Assembly (NCBI GenBank): GCA_029641185.1
Contig: JAPWGK010000005.1
Span: 1,240,001 to 1,304,000, forward strand
DNA length: 64,000 bases
Direction: 5' to 3'
Origin: Pseudofabraea citricarpa
Lineage: Eukaryota; Ascomycota; Leotiomycetes; Helotiales; Dermateaceae
In this document: one piece after another, positions 22,577 through 33,725 of the stretch
Position numbering within the stretch: the stretch's first letter is position 1
How the letters are laid out: every line of letters starts with the position of its first letter
Program-made: the position numbers and the translations under genes
The notes under the pieces: model-generated
Seen by the model: the letters and a program-made list of their open reading frames with translations, nothing else
Database searches by the model: none
Told to the model about the DNA's origin: nothing

Positions 22577-24004
22577 AGGCATTATCGATGGGAGCGATTC
22601 TAATACTAGAGTGTCATTGGTAGGTAGTATCTTGAGTAATCCAAACGTGGGATCAATGATCATTTGAGCTGGAGGGAGTGGGTGGTTCAAGGAATATCTG
22701 TGGTGATAACATTCACTATTCTTATTGGCTGATAATTTTGTTTGCTAAACATGTTGTCTTGCAACTAAGTACTTTTGTAGTTTAGATGTCAATCATTGCG
22801 TTTAAAATTGGTTGATTGATGGCTCCTGGTTATTAATACTTGATAAAACCGCATCTTCAAGAATATCGATCAGTATGCTTGCACCGCGATTTGAGCCAGA
22901 ATCAGTACCATCCAGAACTTTGCTCTGGAAGCGGCTAGAATCTTTTTTTAGAATACCAAGCTCCGCGCTTTCTATGAAGCGCTTGGTATGGTGCATTATC
23001 TAAGCTTGATTGGGTGAGAAGACCGTGACTGTAAATCAAACAGAGAAAATTGAGTAGCCAGAGCGCAATAAAAGCTTCGAATCCTTGGTTTCTGGAGGAG
23101 ATTGCTTGTTCTATCTAATATGACCTTCGATTGCGTCTTTACAAACTTGTATGTCTCTCGCTCAGCCGGGGTAAAACCAAGACAATGGATCTCATCTACT
23201 CAAGGTAAAATCTGGACTACAGCTTTAGTCCGTCCTATAATAATAGCCCAGACAAGGACTTTCAGTCGCAGAAATCCTTGGGGTTCTGTACCTTGCTAAT
23301 TCTACCACGGGTTGAAATTTTTTTCTTCGGATGTTTTCTGATTCAAATTGGAAAGAGACAAAGGAAGGCAGGATTTTTCTCGGGGCCGATTACAGTAGAC
23401 CGATTATAGCTCCCTATCCACAAGAGCCGCACTACAGTACTTCTAAACGAGTTACCGAACCTCGCAAAATCCAACTTCCATACATGTACTGTATGGAAGC
23501 ACATACCGATCTATTAAGCACTTATTCAATTCTTGTTTGCCACAAGACTTTGTACTCATCGATCGATGATTCTTGTCCCAATACAATGCAGTACCCTACT
23601 TCGGCAACGTGGGGAAGCGGGGAAGCTATTAAGGAATGTGGGGGAGTAGTGCTCCCGTGCCGGGTTTTCTCCTCGGCACTCCAAATTTATAGAACTATGT
23701 CTAATTAGACATTCGAAAGGTGAGCAGACGGTGATTCTACGCTGTCGGGTAGTGTGGAGGAGTACGTATGCCCATGCGCGGGTGGAAATTGGAATGCGGG
23801 GAAGCTGCAGAACAACCCAATGTTTTTCTAGTAGTTGTACTATGATGAAGTACATCACATATATATCGAGCTCTTTTCCCTTTCAAACTTCTATGTAGTA
23901 CTCACTCCACTTCAGTTCCTTCTGTCGATTTCACAATCTGATCTCGAAGTAACCTTCCTCGACTTTCTTGAGCTTCAGCTGCTTTCCATATTTTCAGAAA
24001 CAAC
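22577..24004. other. Intergenic between two secreted-protein genes
   Basis: No gene is supported. ORFs at 22802-23003 are open on both strands without motifs. A TATATAT sequence at 23860-23866 lies about 140 bp upstream of the next ATG and may be its TATA element. Confidence 0.5.
22953..22989. repeat. Hairpin-forming inverted repeat
   Basis: ATACCAAGC (22953-22961) and GCTTGGTAT (22981-22989) are perfect complements separated by 19 bp. An alternative inner pairing is GCGCTT with AAGCGC. No neighbouring ORF explains it. Confidence 0.5.
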
Positions 24005-25051
24005 ATGCGTGTGACCGTAGCAGCCCTGGTACTCGCCATGGCGGCGTCTGCAATGCCTGCCATCTCGAACAACCACAAGTCGAGCCTAGCCACTTCAAGC
24101 AACGACACGTCTAACAGCAACTGTTCCAGCTCCCGGCAGTGCATGACAAACATGGTCACCAAAATTCTGGATTCCATGGTGGCACACAACCCAGATACCC
24201 TGCCGCTAGCCTCGATCTATAGAGCCACTGAGAACTCCCACCCGGCAGCCCTCGGCATGATGACCTCGTGGCGTACCATCACCCGGGCCGGACCGCCCAG
24301 CCTGCTAGCAATCGACACCACCAACGGCACGGCGTACTTTGCCCTGGATATTAGCGAAGGCAGCGACGATATCCAAAATGTCCTTCGAGGCCGAGTCAAG
24401 GTGGTTGGCCAGAATATCACCGAGCTGGAACTCTTCATCAACCGCTTCCGCGGCGATCACGGCTTCTCCTTCTCGTCCCAGGAACTTGCAACCAACTACA
24501 AAGACTTGATGAACCCCTCGGCTAATCGAACCAAGCCTAGCCGAGCAGATTTGGAGGCCATCAGCGCGGCCCTCTTCGCTAACTCCAGCAACCCGGCCAG
24601 CAACACCTCAGTCACGGTCGCCGACGACTGCCAGTTCACCGAACTGGGCTGGAAAGTCATCGATACCGGAACCTATGGAAACGCTTCCTCTACCCCTCTC
24701 GGCTGCAGCTGGCCCTCTGATCACCCTACCGACCCCAACGCACGAATCAACCTAGTCATCGATGAGGAGATGGGCTTCGTTATCACTAGCGGCATTGTTC
24801 CCGGTAAGGTCTTCCCTTACGCGAATATTACCGAGTCCGCCTTCATCCCGAACGCTATGACTGCGGCCCAGGAAGCTCAGCAGGCTTGGGTCGATCAGAT
24901 GGTCGAGCTGGGTACGGTTCCCATGTTGGAGCCTACTGGTGCTACTGGTGATACTCTCGAGTTGCTCCAATTTTATAACAATGAGCTCCAGGCTATGCAG
25001 ATTAATGTTTACTTGAGCGGCCCGGGTATGACATCGCCTTGGTTGTCGTAG
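24005..25051 (+). CDS. Secreted DUF8021-like protein
   Basis: The product is a 348-residue single-exon protein. The signal peptide is MRVTVAALVLAMAASAMP. The mature chain is Ser/Asn-rich with many N-glycosylation sites. The segment NPDTLPLASIYRATENSHPA resembles the conserved start of the DUF8021 fold of secreted fungal proteins (HDP-LPLAP-YTEN pattern), followed by an SWRTI strand, an AYFALDIS strand and a VKVVGQNITELELF strand typical of an SnoaL/NTF2-like barrel. No catalytic residues are known for the family. A second half (about 200-330) includes INLVIDEEMGFVI and an AAQEAQQAWVDQM helix, possibly a second copy of the fold. It is likely extracellular; function unknown. Confidence 0.78.
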   Translation: MRVTVAALVLAMAASAMPAISNNHKSSLATSSNDTSNSNCSSSRQCMTNMVTKILDSMVAHNPDTLPLASIYRATENSHPAALGMMTSWRTITRAGPPSLLAIDTTNGTAYFALDISEGSDDIQNVLRGRVKVVGQNITELELFINRFRGDHGFSFSSQELATNYKDLMNPSANRTKPSRADLEAISAALFANSSNPASNTSVTVADDCQFTELGWKVIDTGTYGNASSTPLGCSWPSDHPTDPNARINLVIDEEMGFVITSGIVPGKVFPYANITESAFIPNAMTAAQEAQQAWVDQMVELGTVPMLEPTGATGDTLELLQFYNNELQAMQINVYLSGPGMTSPWLS

Positions 25052-25448
25052 ATACGATGTTTGTTAGATACGATGAGAGGAGATAGAGAGAGGCAGTTTT
25101 TTAATTTTTTTTCTTATTTACTTGAATCAATTTCTACATAGGGGATTGTTGTGTTGGTACCTAGTTGTCAGTGGTTGAAATGACGGAAATCCGACTTGTA
25201 AGGCTAGATTTTCGGACATTGGTCAATCGACCTTTACTTTGTCTTGGGGGGTAATTTTTGTAAAGTCTCCATATTTGAGCTTTACTTAAGGGGCAAGTAT
25301 TTTTCTAGATCTAGAAGATTTATTGGCCAAAACACTCTCGCTCAGAAGTCTTTAGAAGGTTTGGCACAATTGATACCTCGAAGACGAAGTATAACAGAAA
25401 GGCTCTTAGTATTATATGATGTAATAGAGTACGCTGATTGGAGTACAC

Positions 25449-25591
25449 ATTATCCCTTCAAGTGGTACAATCGTATTTTAGTGTGCCGCCTGTATAAAAC
25501 TGTTTTGAAACGCTAAATCCCGTGCTGCGAGTAAGTGGATTAGCTGATCTTAGTTGAATTAAATTACGGAGCGAAGTACCACTTGAGCGAA
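25449..25591. repeat. Degraded dispersed repeat, copy B
   Basis: This is the partner of 12903-13055, same orientation, sharing CCCTTCAAGTGGTA, AATCGTATTTT, TATAAAACTG, CGCTAAAT and GCTGATCTT blocks. Weaker similarity may extend to the left. The family is unknown; it may be the end or LTR of a dead transposon. Confidence 0.6.
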
Positions 25592-25792
25592 TGGTAGGCA
25601 GTATGTACCACATGACACAATAGGCAAATACCGATTGCTAGCGCAATAATCGGGAAGTGGGGGACACGCTAGCTATAAACAGTTCAGTACATTGCAAATA
25701 TGCAGCTACTGTAATCTTTTGTCCACTCTGAGTTTATGGCGCGCAGGCGCAGACGTGGACAGCTTGAGGAATCAAAGGGATTGAAGAGAGAG

Positions 25793-25864
25793 GTGAGAAG
25801 ATGAGTGAGAAGATAAGTGAGAAGATGTGTGAGAAGATGTGTGAGAAGATATGTGAGGAGATGG
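25793..25864. repeat. 12-bp tandem repeat, six units
   Basis: Six head-to-tail units of GTGAGAAGATGT with variation at the last two or three bases. Twelve bp keeps frame, and the minus strand reads an HxSSHTSS-like pattern, but no gene is supported. It is a minisatellite. Confidence 0.8.
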
Positions 25865-27700
25865 GTAACATGATGGGAGAAAAGTGATGTAAAGGTAAAA
25901 GGGAGATAGGATATCTATTTGTAGAGTAGAAAGCCTTATGCAAACCGCGGAGTACGATGTTAAATAATTCAAAGTAAAAACGCAAGAACATATCTTTATA
26001 AAGGACGACAGACGGGGATAATTGTTTAGGAGTGAGGTTTGGCTAGCACAAATTGTTAACGTGTAATCGGAACAGATGCAAGGAAAGGGGGGGCTTTCGG
26101 GCCCTCTGTCGAAAGTTAACAATGTTTGGTAAGATGGGTGAGCAGACCCGAGCAGATGTAAGCCGGGCCTGAGCGAGCTTGAGCAAAGGCGGCGCGAAAT
26201 CACATGAACTTAACAGTAGGGAGGGGTATCCTCACAGCTCTTGCTTTAATAAAGCTGTGGTCAAAGCTGTGAACAGAGATAATTTTCGGTTGCAGCTTGA
26301 AGATGACGAGTTAGATGCTTTCAGATTAGTGAACCGACGATTCGTTTTAGATTTATACCGTTCTGTCTAGAGACATTACTTGCCTCTAAACAGCTAAGTT
26401 CAACTAGCTGTTACCGCATGTTAACTTTATTCTCTTCGATGGAGATTTTCTTTTTCTTCTTTAGATATTATGAGCGAGATTCGCTTCTTTATGCAATATA
26501 TAATATATTCTCACCTAATCATAAGCCTATCCTCACATTTCACACCACAAAAGAAAACAGATCCGCCTAAATATCTACTTGATATTTTATACAACACTAT
26601 GTTTACACTGGTATAAGAAAATGCCAAGTTCACGAAACGGTACAATGAACATAGTACAATAGAAATTTACGTGTAATAAGAACCGATCAGCGAAAAATCG
26701 AGATCGCGATACAAAGATAAATTGATCCAGGATAAAGAAGGAGGATGTGAAAGGTTTGAACCCTTCGTTCGCTCAAACCTACTCAATCAACCTAGGAATA
26801 TTTTGATTTGGTAGTGTTAAGATTTCCGGGAGGAATCTCCCATATGTCGAGAATCTGTGAATTAAGCAACAGTCTTATCTTCACTCTACGTAGCGAAGCC
26901 CCTATCTTCAAGCTATGAAGCAATAGTCCTCCCGTACATTGATACGATAACTTATATTCTTCGTTTCAACTGGCACAGCCAATTGAGATAGTTCTCAGCC
27001 TCTTTGATTGTATGGTTGAGAATATTAAGAATTTACTCAAAATCTTGAATCTGCCTTGAAAATTGAGGAGACTTGAGGAGACTTTGCTTGGCACAATGCG
27101 CGGAAATTGCCGGGGCTCCTTCGATGCCGTTAAGAGAACATTGAGCTTCTCGGCTCAAGGATCCGTGAAGTATCCAAACAACGACAGACCATTAAAGGCA
27201 GAACACGCCTGATTATGGTCTATAACACGCATGGTTCTTCAGCCCCCTTTAGTATGAACAATACTATCAAAGTAGTGTCATCATAAGGTCATTGGACCGT
27301 CTGTGTCGTCATGCTCGCTTGTAAATGAACCATTGAAGCGAGATAGGAGGATCCCGCAAGGCAGAATCCCAAATCTCGACCACAAAAGGCGTCGACCACG
27401 CAGTCAGTCGAGAATGGAGAGCTGAGCTTGTAACAGAGAGGTTGCGTACTCCGTACAGCACAACGCAAAAACATTCGTAATCGCTCTTCTGTCGGACCGA
27501 CGGCCACAGGCGAGTGGGCAGCTAGGCGAAGGGTGCGTGCGCGCGCAGCACGAGACGAGGACGTACTCTCTTTGCCACTAGAATCTGTACAGTGCAGTGC
27601 AGTGCCTCTTTTTCTCCTCCAGACCTTGTATATCGAACCCCAATCCTTCCTTCGCTTGGGGTAATCTGACTGTGTTTCTTTTCTTTGCCGATGGCTCACC

Positions 27701-29875
27701 ATGTCTGCCTCAGATCATAGTAACACAGCTCCTCTGAGCCCTCAGGAGCAGGAGGAGATCAACATTGCGACTGCTCTATACACCAATTGTCTTGGCCTCT
27801 TCAACTCAATTCTGAAGCAACCGGAAATCGCGGAGTTACCAGAGGATGAGAGGAATCAGTTCCAGGAACAAGCTGATCGCTTTAAGTCTTGGGGAGATGG
27901 ATTCGACGATGGAAAGCTGGATGTCATTGTGCAAAAATCCTCTTCCATTGGGGTTACCGTGCTGAAATTTCTCACGTCTATGGCTGGATTTCTTATCAAA
28001 GGCGAGTCCTCCCCGTCTCCACGTGATCAAGCTCTTACTAACTACTACAGATCTACCAACTGTCACAACTTCAATGGATGAGCGAGATAAAGAGCTTACT
28101 TCGTGGGTATTGAAGGTCAAGTTCTGCATGGAGGAAGCCAAGCCGCTTCTGAACAAAGATGAAACGTTCCAACAACTCCCACGTGCCGACAACAACAACT
28201 ACTCAGCAAGTCCAAATGCCACTGATCACGATGTCGGGGAGTCGATTGAATTTTATTTGGACCTCCTGATGAATTTACTCCCTTCTATGGACAGGACTTA
28301 CAACGAAATCGAAGGCCGAAAAGACGGTGAAACTCTAGTAGCCGCATCAGATTATAGCCGATATTCTGCAATGCCTCCAAAGCGAGCTCTTGATGGATCG
28401 CCAGTCATTGAAGTAACCACTCTGGCCCCAATACAGACGGGAACTCGTTTAGTCCGGTCTCTCAGTTCTGTTAGCAATGCGACAGCTACAAGTGCCGAGT
28501 TTAAAGATTGGACCAAGAGTGTCAGCAACAAATTCCAGGAGCAGTGGCGAGCCTCGAGATTACAGACTTCAGGTATGTTTGAATCATGCGCTCGTGCCCA
28601 CTTGGTCGAAGAGAGTATTCTTTTACCCCGAACTCCGTTTTAGGTGTTAAAATGCTGTCGTGACATGGTCTTACGAATAAGAATCAATATTGCTACGAAG
28701 CTGATTCAGAAACTCTTGCTAATTTTACATCGCGACTAGCTGACTCATCGCCCCAATCTTTGCGTTCACGCTCAAGTTCATTGATGGTTCTAGCACCATC
28801 TCCGACATTTCAAGGGGTTTCACCACAATTGACACCAACTTCACCCACAGACCAAGGATCTCAGAGATTCCGGGAAACACTGAAGAATATGTCCAACATG
28901 CCACTTCAATTTGAAAACCCTGGTTTACTAGATGAAGCTCTTCAAAGCGTGCCTCTGGATAAGATATATGCCCAAGCAGAAGAAGACAGCCAGGTGTTGC
29001 AGTTGCAGGCAGAAAGCATGGGCGATGGGCGAAAGCCTACATGGGGTTACCAGGATTGTGTAATTCGAGCATTGCAAAAGTAAGTTTCGTTTCCTTTCTG
29101 CCTCGGTCAAAACTTTCTAACCAGACGTAGGTGGTTCAAACGGACATTTTTTGAGTGGGTCAATAAGCCTCTATGTTCGAAATGTGCCTCGACTACAGTT
29201 GCACACGGTATAGTTCCTCCAACGTCAACTGAAGCGGCTCACGGCGCTCGCCGTGTTGAATTATACATCTGTACAGCATCTGATTGTCGAGGGAAAGAGC
29301 GATTCCCACGATACTCAGACGTATGGAAAATTATGCAAACCCGTCGCGGTCGAACGGGAGAGTGGGCAAGTTGTTTCACGATGCTCTGTCGAGCATTCGG
29401 CAGTCGAGTCCGTTGGGTGTGGAATGCCGAGGATCATGTGTGGACTGAGGTCTATTCTGAACATCAGCGTCGCTGGGTACACGTCGATGCATGCGAAGAG
29501 GCCTGGGACAATCCGAGATTGTACTCGGAGGGATGGAAGAAGAAGATGTCGTATTGCATTGCCTTCTCGTTGGACGGGGCCACGGACGTTACTCGACGCT
29601 ATGTACGGAATTCGGGACAGGCGCTCGAACGAACTCGATGCCCTGAGAACGTATTGGTCCATATTTTGGACGAAATCCGCGGTATCAGAAGAGCCGAACT
29701 GTCGATAGATCAACGCTACAAGCTCGAGAAGGAGGATGCGAGAGAGAACATGGAGCTTCAAGGCTATTTTGTTGCCTCGCTGGTCCACTCTATCAATAAA
29801 TTGAAGATAGACAGCCCGACGACCACTAGTCCACAACGGGATGATGAACACCCAAACACGAATGGCCATACATGA
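27701..29875 (+). CDS. PNG1-like (peptide:N-glycanase/transglutaminase fold) pseudoenzyme with extra N-terminal domain
   Basis: Preferred model: exons 27701-28001, 28051-28572, 28740-29079, 29131-29875, giving 635 residues. The last two exons are clearly PNG1-like: [29 protein letters not shown], a zinc-knuckle pair (CSKC and CTASDC), FPRYSDVW, then the transglutaminase core. Yeast PNG1 has catalytic Cys in GRCGEW; here it is GRTGEW. His (EDHVW) and Asp (HVDACE) remain, so deglycosylation activity is unlikely. The first two exons encode a helical domain ([28 protein letters not shown]), like N-terminal regions of some fungal C2H2 and NLR-like proteins. Intron 1 is GC-AG with a TACTAAC-like branch site. 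An alternative is two genes: the first would splice at 28643 and stop at 28662, and PNG1 would start at ATG 28784. Confidence 0.72.
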
Positions 29876-32405
29876 AGTCCATCCTGAATCTCTCGTGTGA
29901 AGGAAAGGAAATTGGCACTTACTGCACAAGAATGCCTTACAAAAAGAGCAGGTGCATTCGGGGTTAAAGAGTGTGCACCCGATCATACTCGCTTGACAAG
30001 TTGAAGCTCCAGAGCTCTCTTTTTTGCCGCCTATACGAAATTTGGGTAGCTGGCATACCACAGAAAAGGATTGCGGAAGAGAAGCTTAGTGTAGCTACCA
30101 GTCACCGTACGTTGGGTTCTCGCGTCCCTAAATTGGATGTACTGATGCGACCAGGGGTTATGTCTACAAGGATAGTGAGATGTGCTGATTCGGATTCCGT
30201 TTATCTATACTTATGATGTTATCCGGTCATGTTTCAATTTGTTCTTCTGAGTGAGGGAGGCGAAAGGAAGCAATTCAGTCAGGAATCTAGCAGATTGAGC
30301 AAGGGCTCATGAGACCGGCAAGCAATCTCCACACTATCTCTTTGCAATTTACCAAGCGGTTTATTGCCTATGAGTTTCAGCACTCTCCAAAGAATATGAT
30401 CTGGGGATATCTCAAATTTTGTATTTTGGATTTGTTGAGAGATTTACAAGCTGTGAATGAATGTCTTTTACCTAGTATGATAAGTGGTGCATGGATTTTA
30501 TTCTTCATGTCAATAAATACCTCACCTTTTTTTAGTCACTCGAATCAAGTCTTAGTTATTTTGACATAATCAGTTTGCTCGTCAGGAGATACTTGAGATT
30601 TCGAAAGGGTGAGACTGTAGGGAGCACTTGGTACCCAAAAGCCAAACTTATTCTGTTCATGGTCATTGAACTAACTTGATTCAGGCCAAGTCTGGGATAT
30701 CAAAAAGAGAAAAAGAAAACTGTTTAATTCTGTAGATTCTTTCCAAATTGTGGTTGTTATGAGCCATGCCAAATCATAACTGCAAAGCTATAGCGACTGA
30801 GCGGTGTATTTTCATCAGCTCTATAAAAGCACACACCTTACCCAGCTCTATTCCAGCCCATCATACCACGACAAGGCATCATCAGTGTTCTCTCAACTTT
30901 CACCATATTTTTCTTAGTCACTGTTGATACTGCAACTCTTCTCTTTCCCTTCCGCCTCCCATTCAAGACCAATTCTCCTCCTCTCCACCCAATCGGTCCT
31001 GATCTTTCCTATCATCGTCTTGAACTCTTCCTTTCCACACCATCTTCACAAATTCCGCCTCTCCAATTCCGTATAAGCTTTCCCTCGGCTTACTCTCGAT
31101 CACACATATAAAACACCGTCCCTCCTCTGCCATGATCTTCCCTCCTCCATCGGTCCCAGATCTACATAACAAATTAAAAGTTCTCAGCTTCGCTCCATGA
31201 TCCACTCAAAGAAACAAGCACGACCGAAGAACAAGAACCGAAGTCTTCAATCAACATGGTCAACTCTGTTAAAAAGAAATAAAAAAAAGAAGAAAATTCA
31301 CCACGGCAGTGGCCATAACCGAACAGCCAAAGGTCCGCGTAAGCGACACGCGCCCCACCGGGAAGAAATCGCCTAGCGTGAAGCTTATTTCCGACTTTCA
31401 CAGTACAGTACGAGCATCGACCCAACTCTGCGTAGAAAACAAATCCGGTCTGCAGCCATGAGCTGCTAGAGAGTTAGTTGGTCGTGAGGAATTTTGGTGG
31501 TTTGGTGCGCCAGGCGCTTTTCAGCCTGGCAAGGCAATCGATCAATCCTGGAAGATTTTCGTTGCTTGCCGCTTGTGTGCACGGGCTCGAACATCGAGAT
31601 AGATCATCTTCAGCAGTACTTCTTGCTGTCTATTGGCCTTGACAATTATGTTTTCGCGTCCATTGCGGGGGATAGGGAGGAGCTGCAGCTCTCATTTGTC
31701 GGTGTTTTCTGGATAGGACTACCTGCCGTTTGATTTTATCCTTCGATGCTTGGAGAATGCTTCACTTCCGTAAGAATGGCAGCTGATGGGAGGGATAAGG
31801 CTTTATTTGGCTAGAGAAACTTTAACTTCCGACTGGGAAACAAGAATGAATGAATAAGTCTGTATAAATGTTTTCTTCTCGATACCCGGTGAGTATTGCA
31901 TGCGTGCCTTCTTCCTCTCAAATAATTAATGGCTCGCTCCTTGTAAATCTCTTCGGTTTTCCCTCAATGCATGTACCATAAGGCTGGTTTGGATTTTGCT
32001 TCTTACTATCAATTTCGAATTCGAAACACGCGTTCACACACGTACTAATATAAACACGCAAGTAATCAAGAACATGCAGGGCATGGATGGAAAGCGTCAC
32101 AGACTAAAGTGAATCAGCAATACCAGATTGTGAAATTGGCTGCACACTGCACGCACACTGAGAAAATTACCCACTATCGGTAAAGAAAGTCAAAAGTGAC
32201 CATCACCCCCACAGAGGAATTCCAGTGCGCAAAACGCAGGAGGCACAAAAAAGCGGGCATCCTTCTCTTCTTGTGCCCACCAACAATAATTTCCCGTGCG
32301 ACTGCCGATGTCCATCAAGGCCAGCGGCAGAAACAAAAACGAAAACCAAAAAAAATTTAGAATCCTTGAATGGGTAGTCGAGATGTTTCTCAACTCGCAG
32401 AAGTT
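29876..32405. other. Intergenic; orphan promoter-like region
   Basis: No domain-bearing gene is seen. A TATAAAA at 30822-30828 is followed by a long CT-rich leader (30,840-31,130), the usual layout of a strong fungal promoter, but only tiny ORFs follow. The right part flanks the tRNA gene; an A-run at 32348-32355 could end pol III transcription on the minus strand. Confidence 0.45.
31197..31376 (+). CDS. Possible small very basic ORF (59 aa)
   Basis: The ATG at 31197 opens 59 codons rich in Lys, Arg and His (KKQARPKNKNR, KRNKKKKK, KGPRKRHAPHRE). It starts inside the stop of an upstream 22-codon ORF (ATGA overlap) and lies 370 bp after the TATAAAA at 30822. No family is recognised. It could be a chance frame in a leader or non-coding RNA. 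Confidence 0.2.
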   Translation: MIHSKKQARPKNKNRSLQSTWSTLLKRNKKKKKIHHGSGHNRTAKGPRKRHAPHREEIA

Positions 32406-32496
32406 TGCGGCTTCTGTGGATCGAACACAGTGCCTCCAGATATATGGTTCTGAAGTGGACTTCAGTCTGGCGCTCTCCCAAGTGAGCTAAAGCCGC
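32406..32496 (-). tRNA. tRNA-Phe(GAA): tRNA-Phe(GAA) with intron
   Basis: On the minus strand the acceptor arms GCGGCTT and AAGCCGC pair perfectly. The D arm is GCTC/GAGC with a GG-containing loop (A box TAGCTCACTTGGGAGAGC). The anticodon stem is CCAGA/TCTGG with loop CTGAAG. The T arm is CTGTG-TTCGATC-CACAG. The anticodon is GAA, read for phenylalanine. An intron of about 18 nt sits one base 3' of the anticodon, the canonical site. The discriminator is A, and CCA is not encoded, as expected of a nuclear eukaryotic tRNA. Confidence 0.93.
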
Positions 32497-33725
32497 TGAA
32501 GTGGGATGTTGTGTTTGGTTTGTTGATGTTCGCTCGCTTATGTGTATCTATAAAGGCGGCCGGTCTGGGGGCCTGTCAGTTGGGAGAAGTGGTGGGATCT
32601 TCAGCGGTTCTTGTCCGGCGGAACAAGACTATCTATCTGTCGGCTTGATTGTTCTTTGAAATGGATATATCCTCTTAAATTGGAATACGATTGTGCAAAT
32701 TGGATCGAGTTGTGTTTGGCTATTCTACTACGTATTGTTTGTCGTTTGGTATTCATCACACTTGGGTGCTGTCCCTGTCCCAAGAGCTGGGCTGCGAACG
32801 ATAGGTCCGAATAAGTCTGGCGATCTCCATTCATTGCCAACACCATGTAATGCGACCAAGGCCAACACATCCTTCTTTTAGCTCTTGGGTTATTGGCTAA
32901 ATCCAAATGAGTGAATGGCATTCTTAGCAAGTCACATACAGCATTGCTCCCTTCGTATTGGTATTTTGCCGCGAGCCGTGGAACTCATGCCCCGGCGCTG
33001 ATGAGATTAGATTGCACACCGTTTGGATGGCGCTGCCACTCTTGGGTGACCTTGGGCGACCTTGGGGTACTTGGCTCACGTGCCGCCAGCCGAACAGTCC
33101 CTGTCAGCGGGCACAAACTGATCTCAGCTTAGCACTGGCGGGGCGGGTCCAGCCTAGGCCATCCCTAATTCCAGGCACCATTCAGGCACCTCTCAGCCTG
33201 CATGTCAGGGCCGTCTAGGGCTGTTCAGGGGGGGAGCTACAGGGAGCTACAGGGAGCTACAGGGAGTTACAGGGAGTTACAGGCATCCATCGATTCCATC
33301 CACTCACTGGCACTACCGCGGCACCGGTCAGCCGTCACCGGCAAGGGGGATGAGGCCATTCGTAGCAGAAGACAGGGACGGGATCCCCCATAACTTTTCA
33401 TAATTTCCCCTGCTTGGCGACCCCCGTTTGCAATTCGCAGAGTCGAGCAATCAGCGATCAGCCGGAGATTGAGAGCGGGCGTACAGGCCAAGCTTTTGGA
33501 TTTGACAAGAGGCACAGACGAAGCAGTCTCCATGATTCATTCCATCTGCGTTTCCTTATAAGGCGCCATGCCAGCACCCCCTCTGCTGCTTCTTCTTTTC
33601 TAGTCATCTCTTTGATCTCCTCTACTAAAGTCTCCAAGCTTTACCCACGCTCTTTTTGTCCAGCTCAGGCTCTGCCTACTTACACTCTTTTAAGAAACCT
33701 AATTCTTACCATCAACCTATTCATA
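32497..33725. other. Intergenic, Kre9-like gene promoter side
   Basis: No gene is supported. A 10-bp tandem repeat lies at 33231-33283. A TATAAG sequence near 33557 is about 170 bp upstream of the next ATG and may be its TATA element. Confidence 0.5.
33231..33283. repeat. 10-bp tandem repeat (AGGGAGCTAC), five units
   Basis: Five consecutive units of AGGGAGCTAC; the last two carry AGTTAC, a C-to-T change. The preceding 60 bp also carry CAGGG/CAGGCA words. It is a minisatellite. Confidence 0.8.

Larger units (their letters stand above)
25052..27700. other. AT-rich, repeat-bearing intergenic region
   Basis: It holds copy B of a dispersed repeat, a 12-bp tandem array, and scraps of open frame (25244-25516 and 26179-26370) without recognised motifs. 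The last ~300 bp are GC-richer and form the 5' region of the PNG1-like gene. Confidence 0.55.

Noticed and set aside
22802..23003. Overlapping ORFs on both strands
   Set aside because: No motifs, no splice or promoter context; open by chance around a hairpin.
25793..25864. 12-bp array as a CRISPR array
   Set aside because: Units are directly adjacent with no spacers; this is a minisatellite in a eukaryote.
29315..30061. 248-codon antisense ORF over the PNG1-like core
   Set aside because: The plus strand shows a conserved transglutaminase core; the antisense frame has no motif.
33414..33725. 104-codon N-terminal extension of the Kre9-like protein
   Set aside because: The internal ATG 33726 starts a perfect signal peptide and a TATA-like site lies inside the extension.
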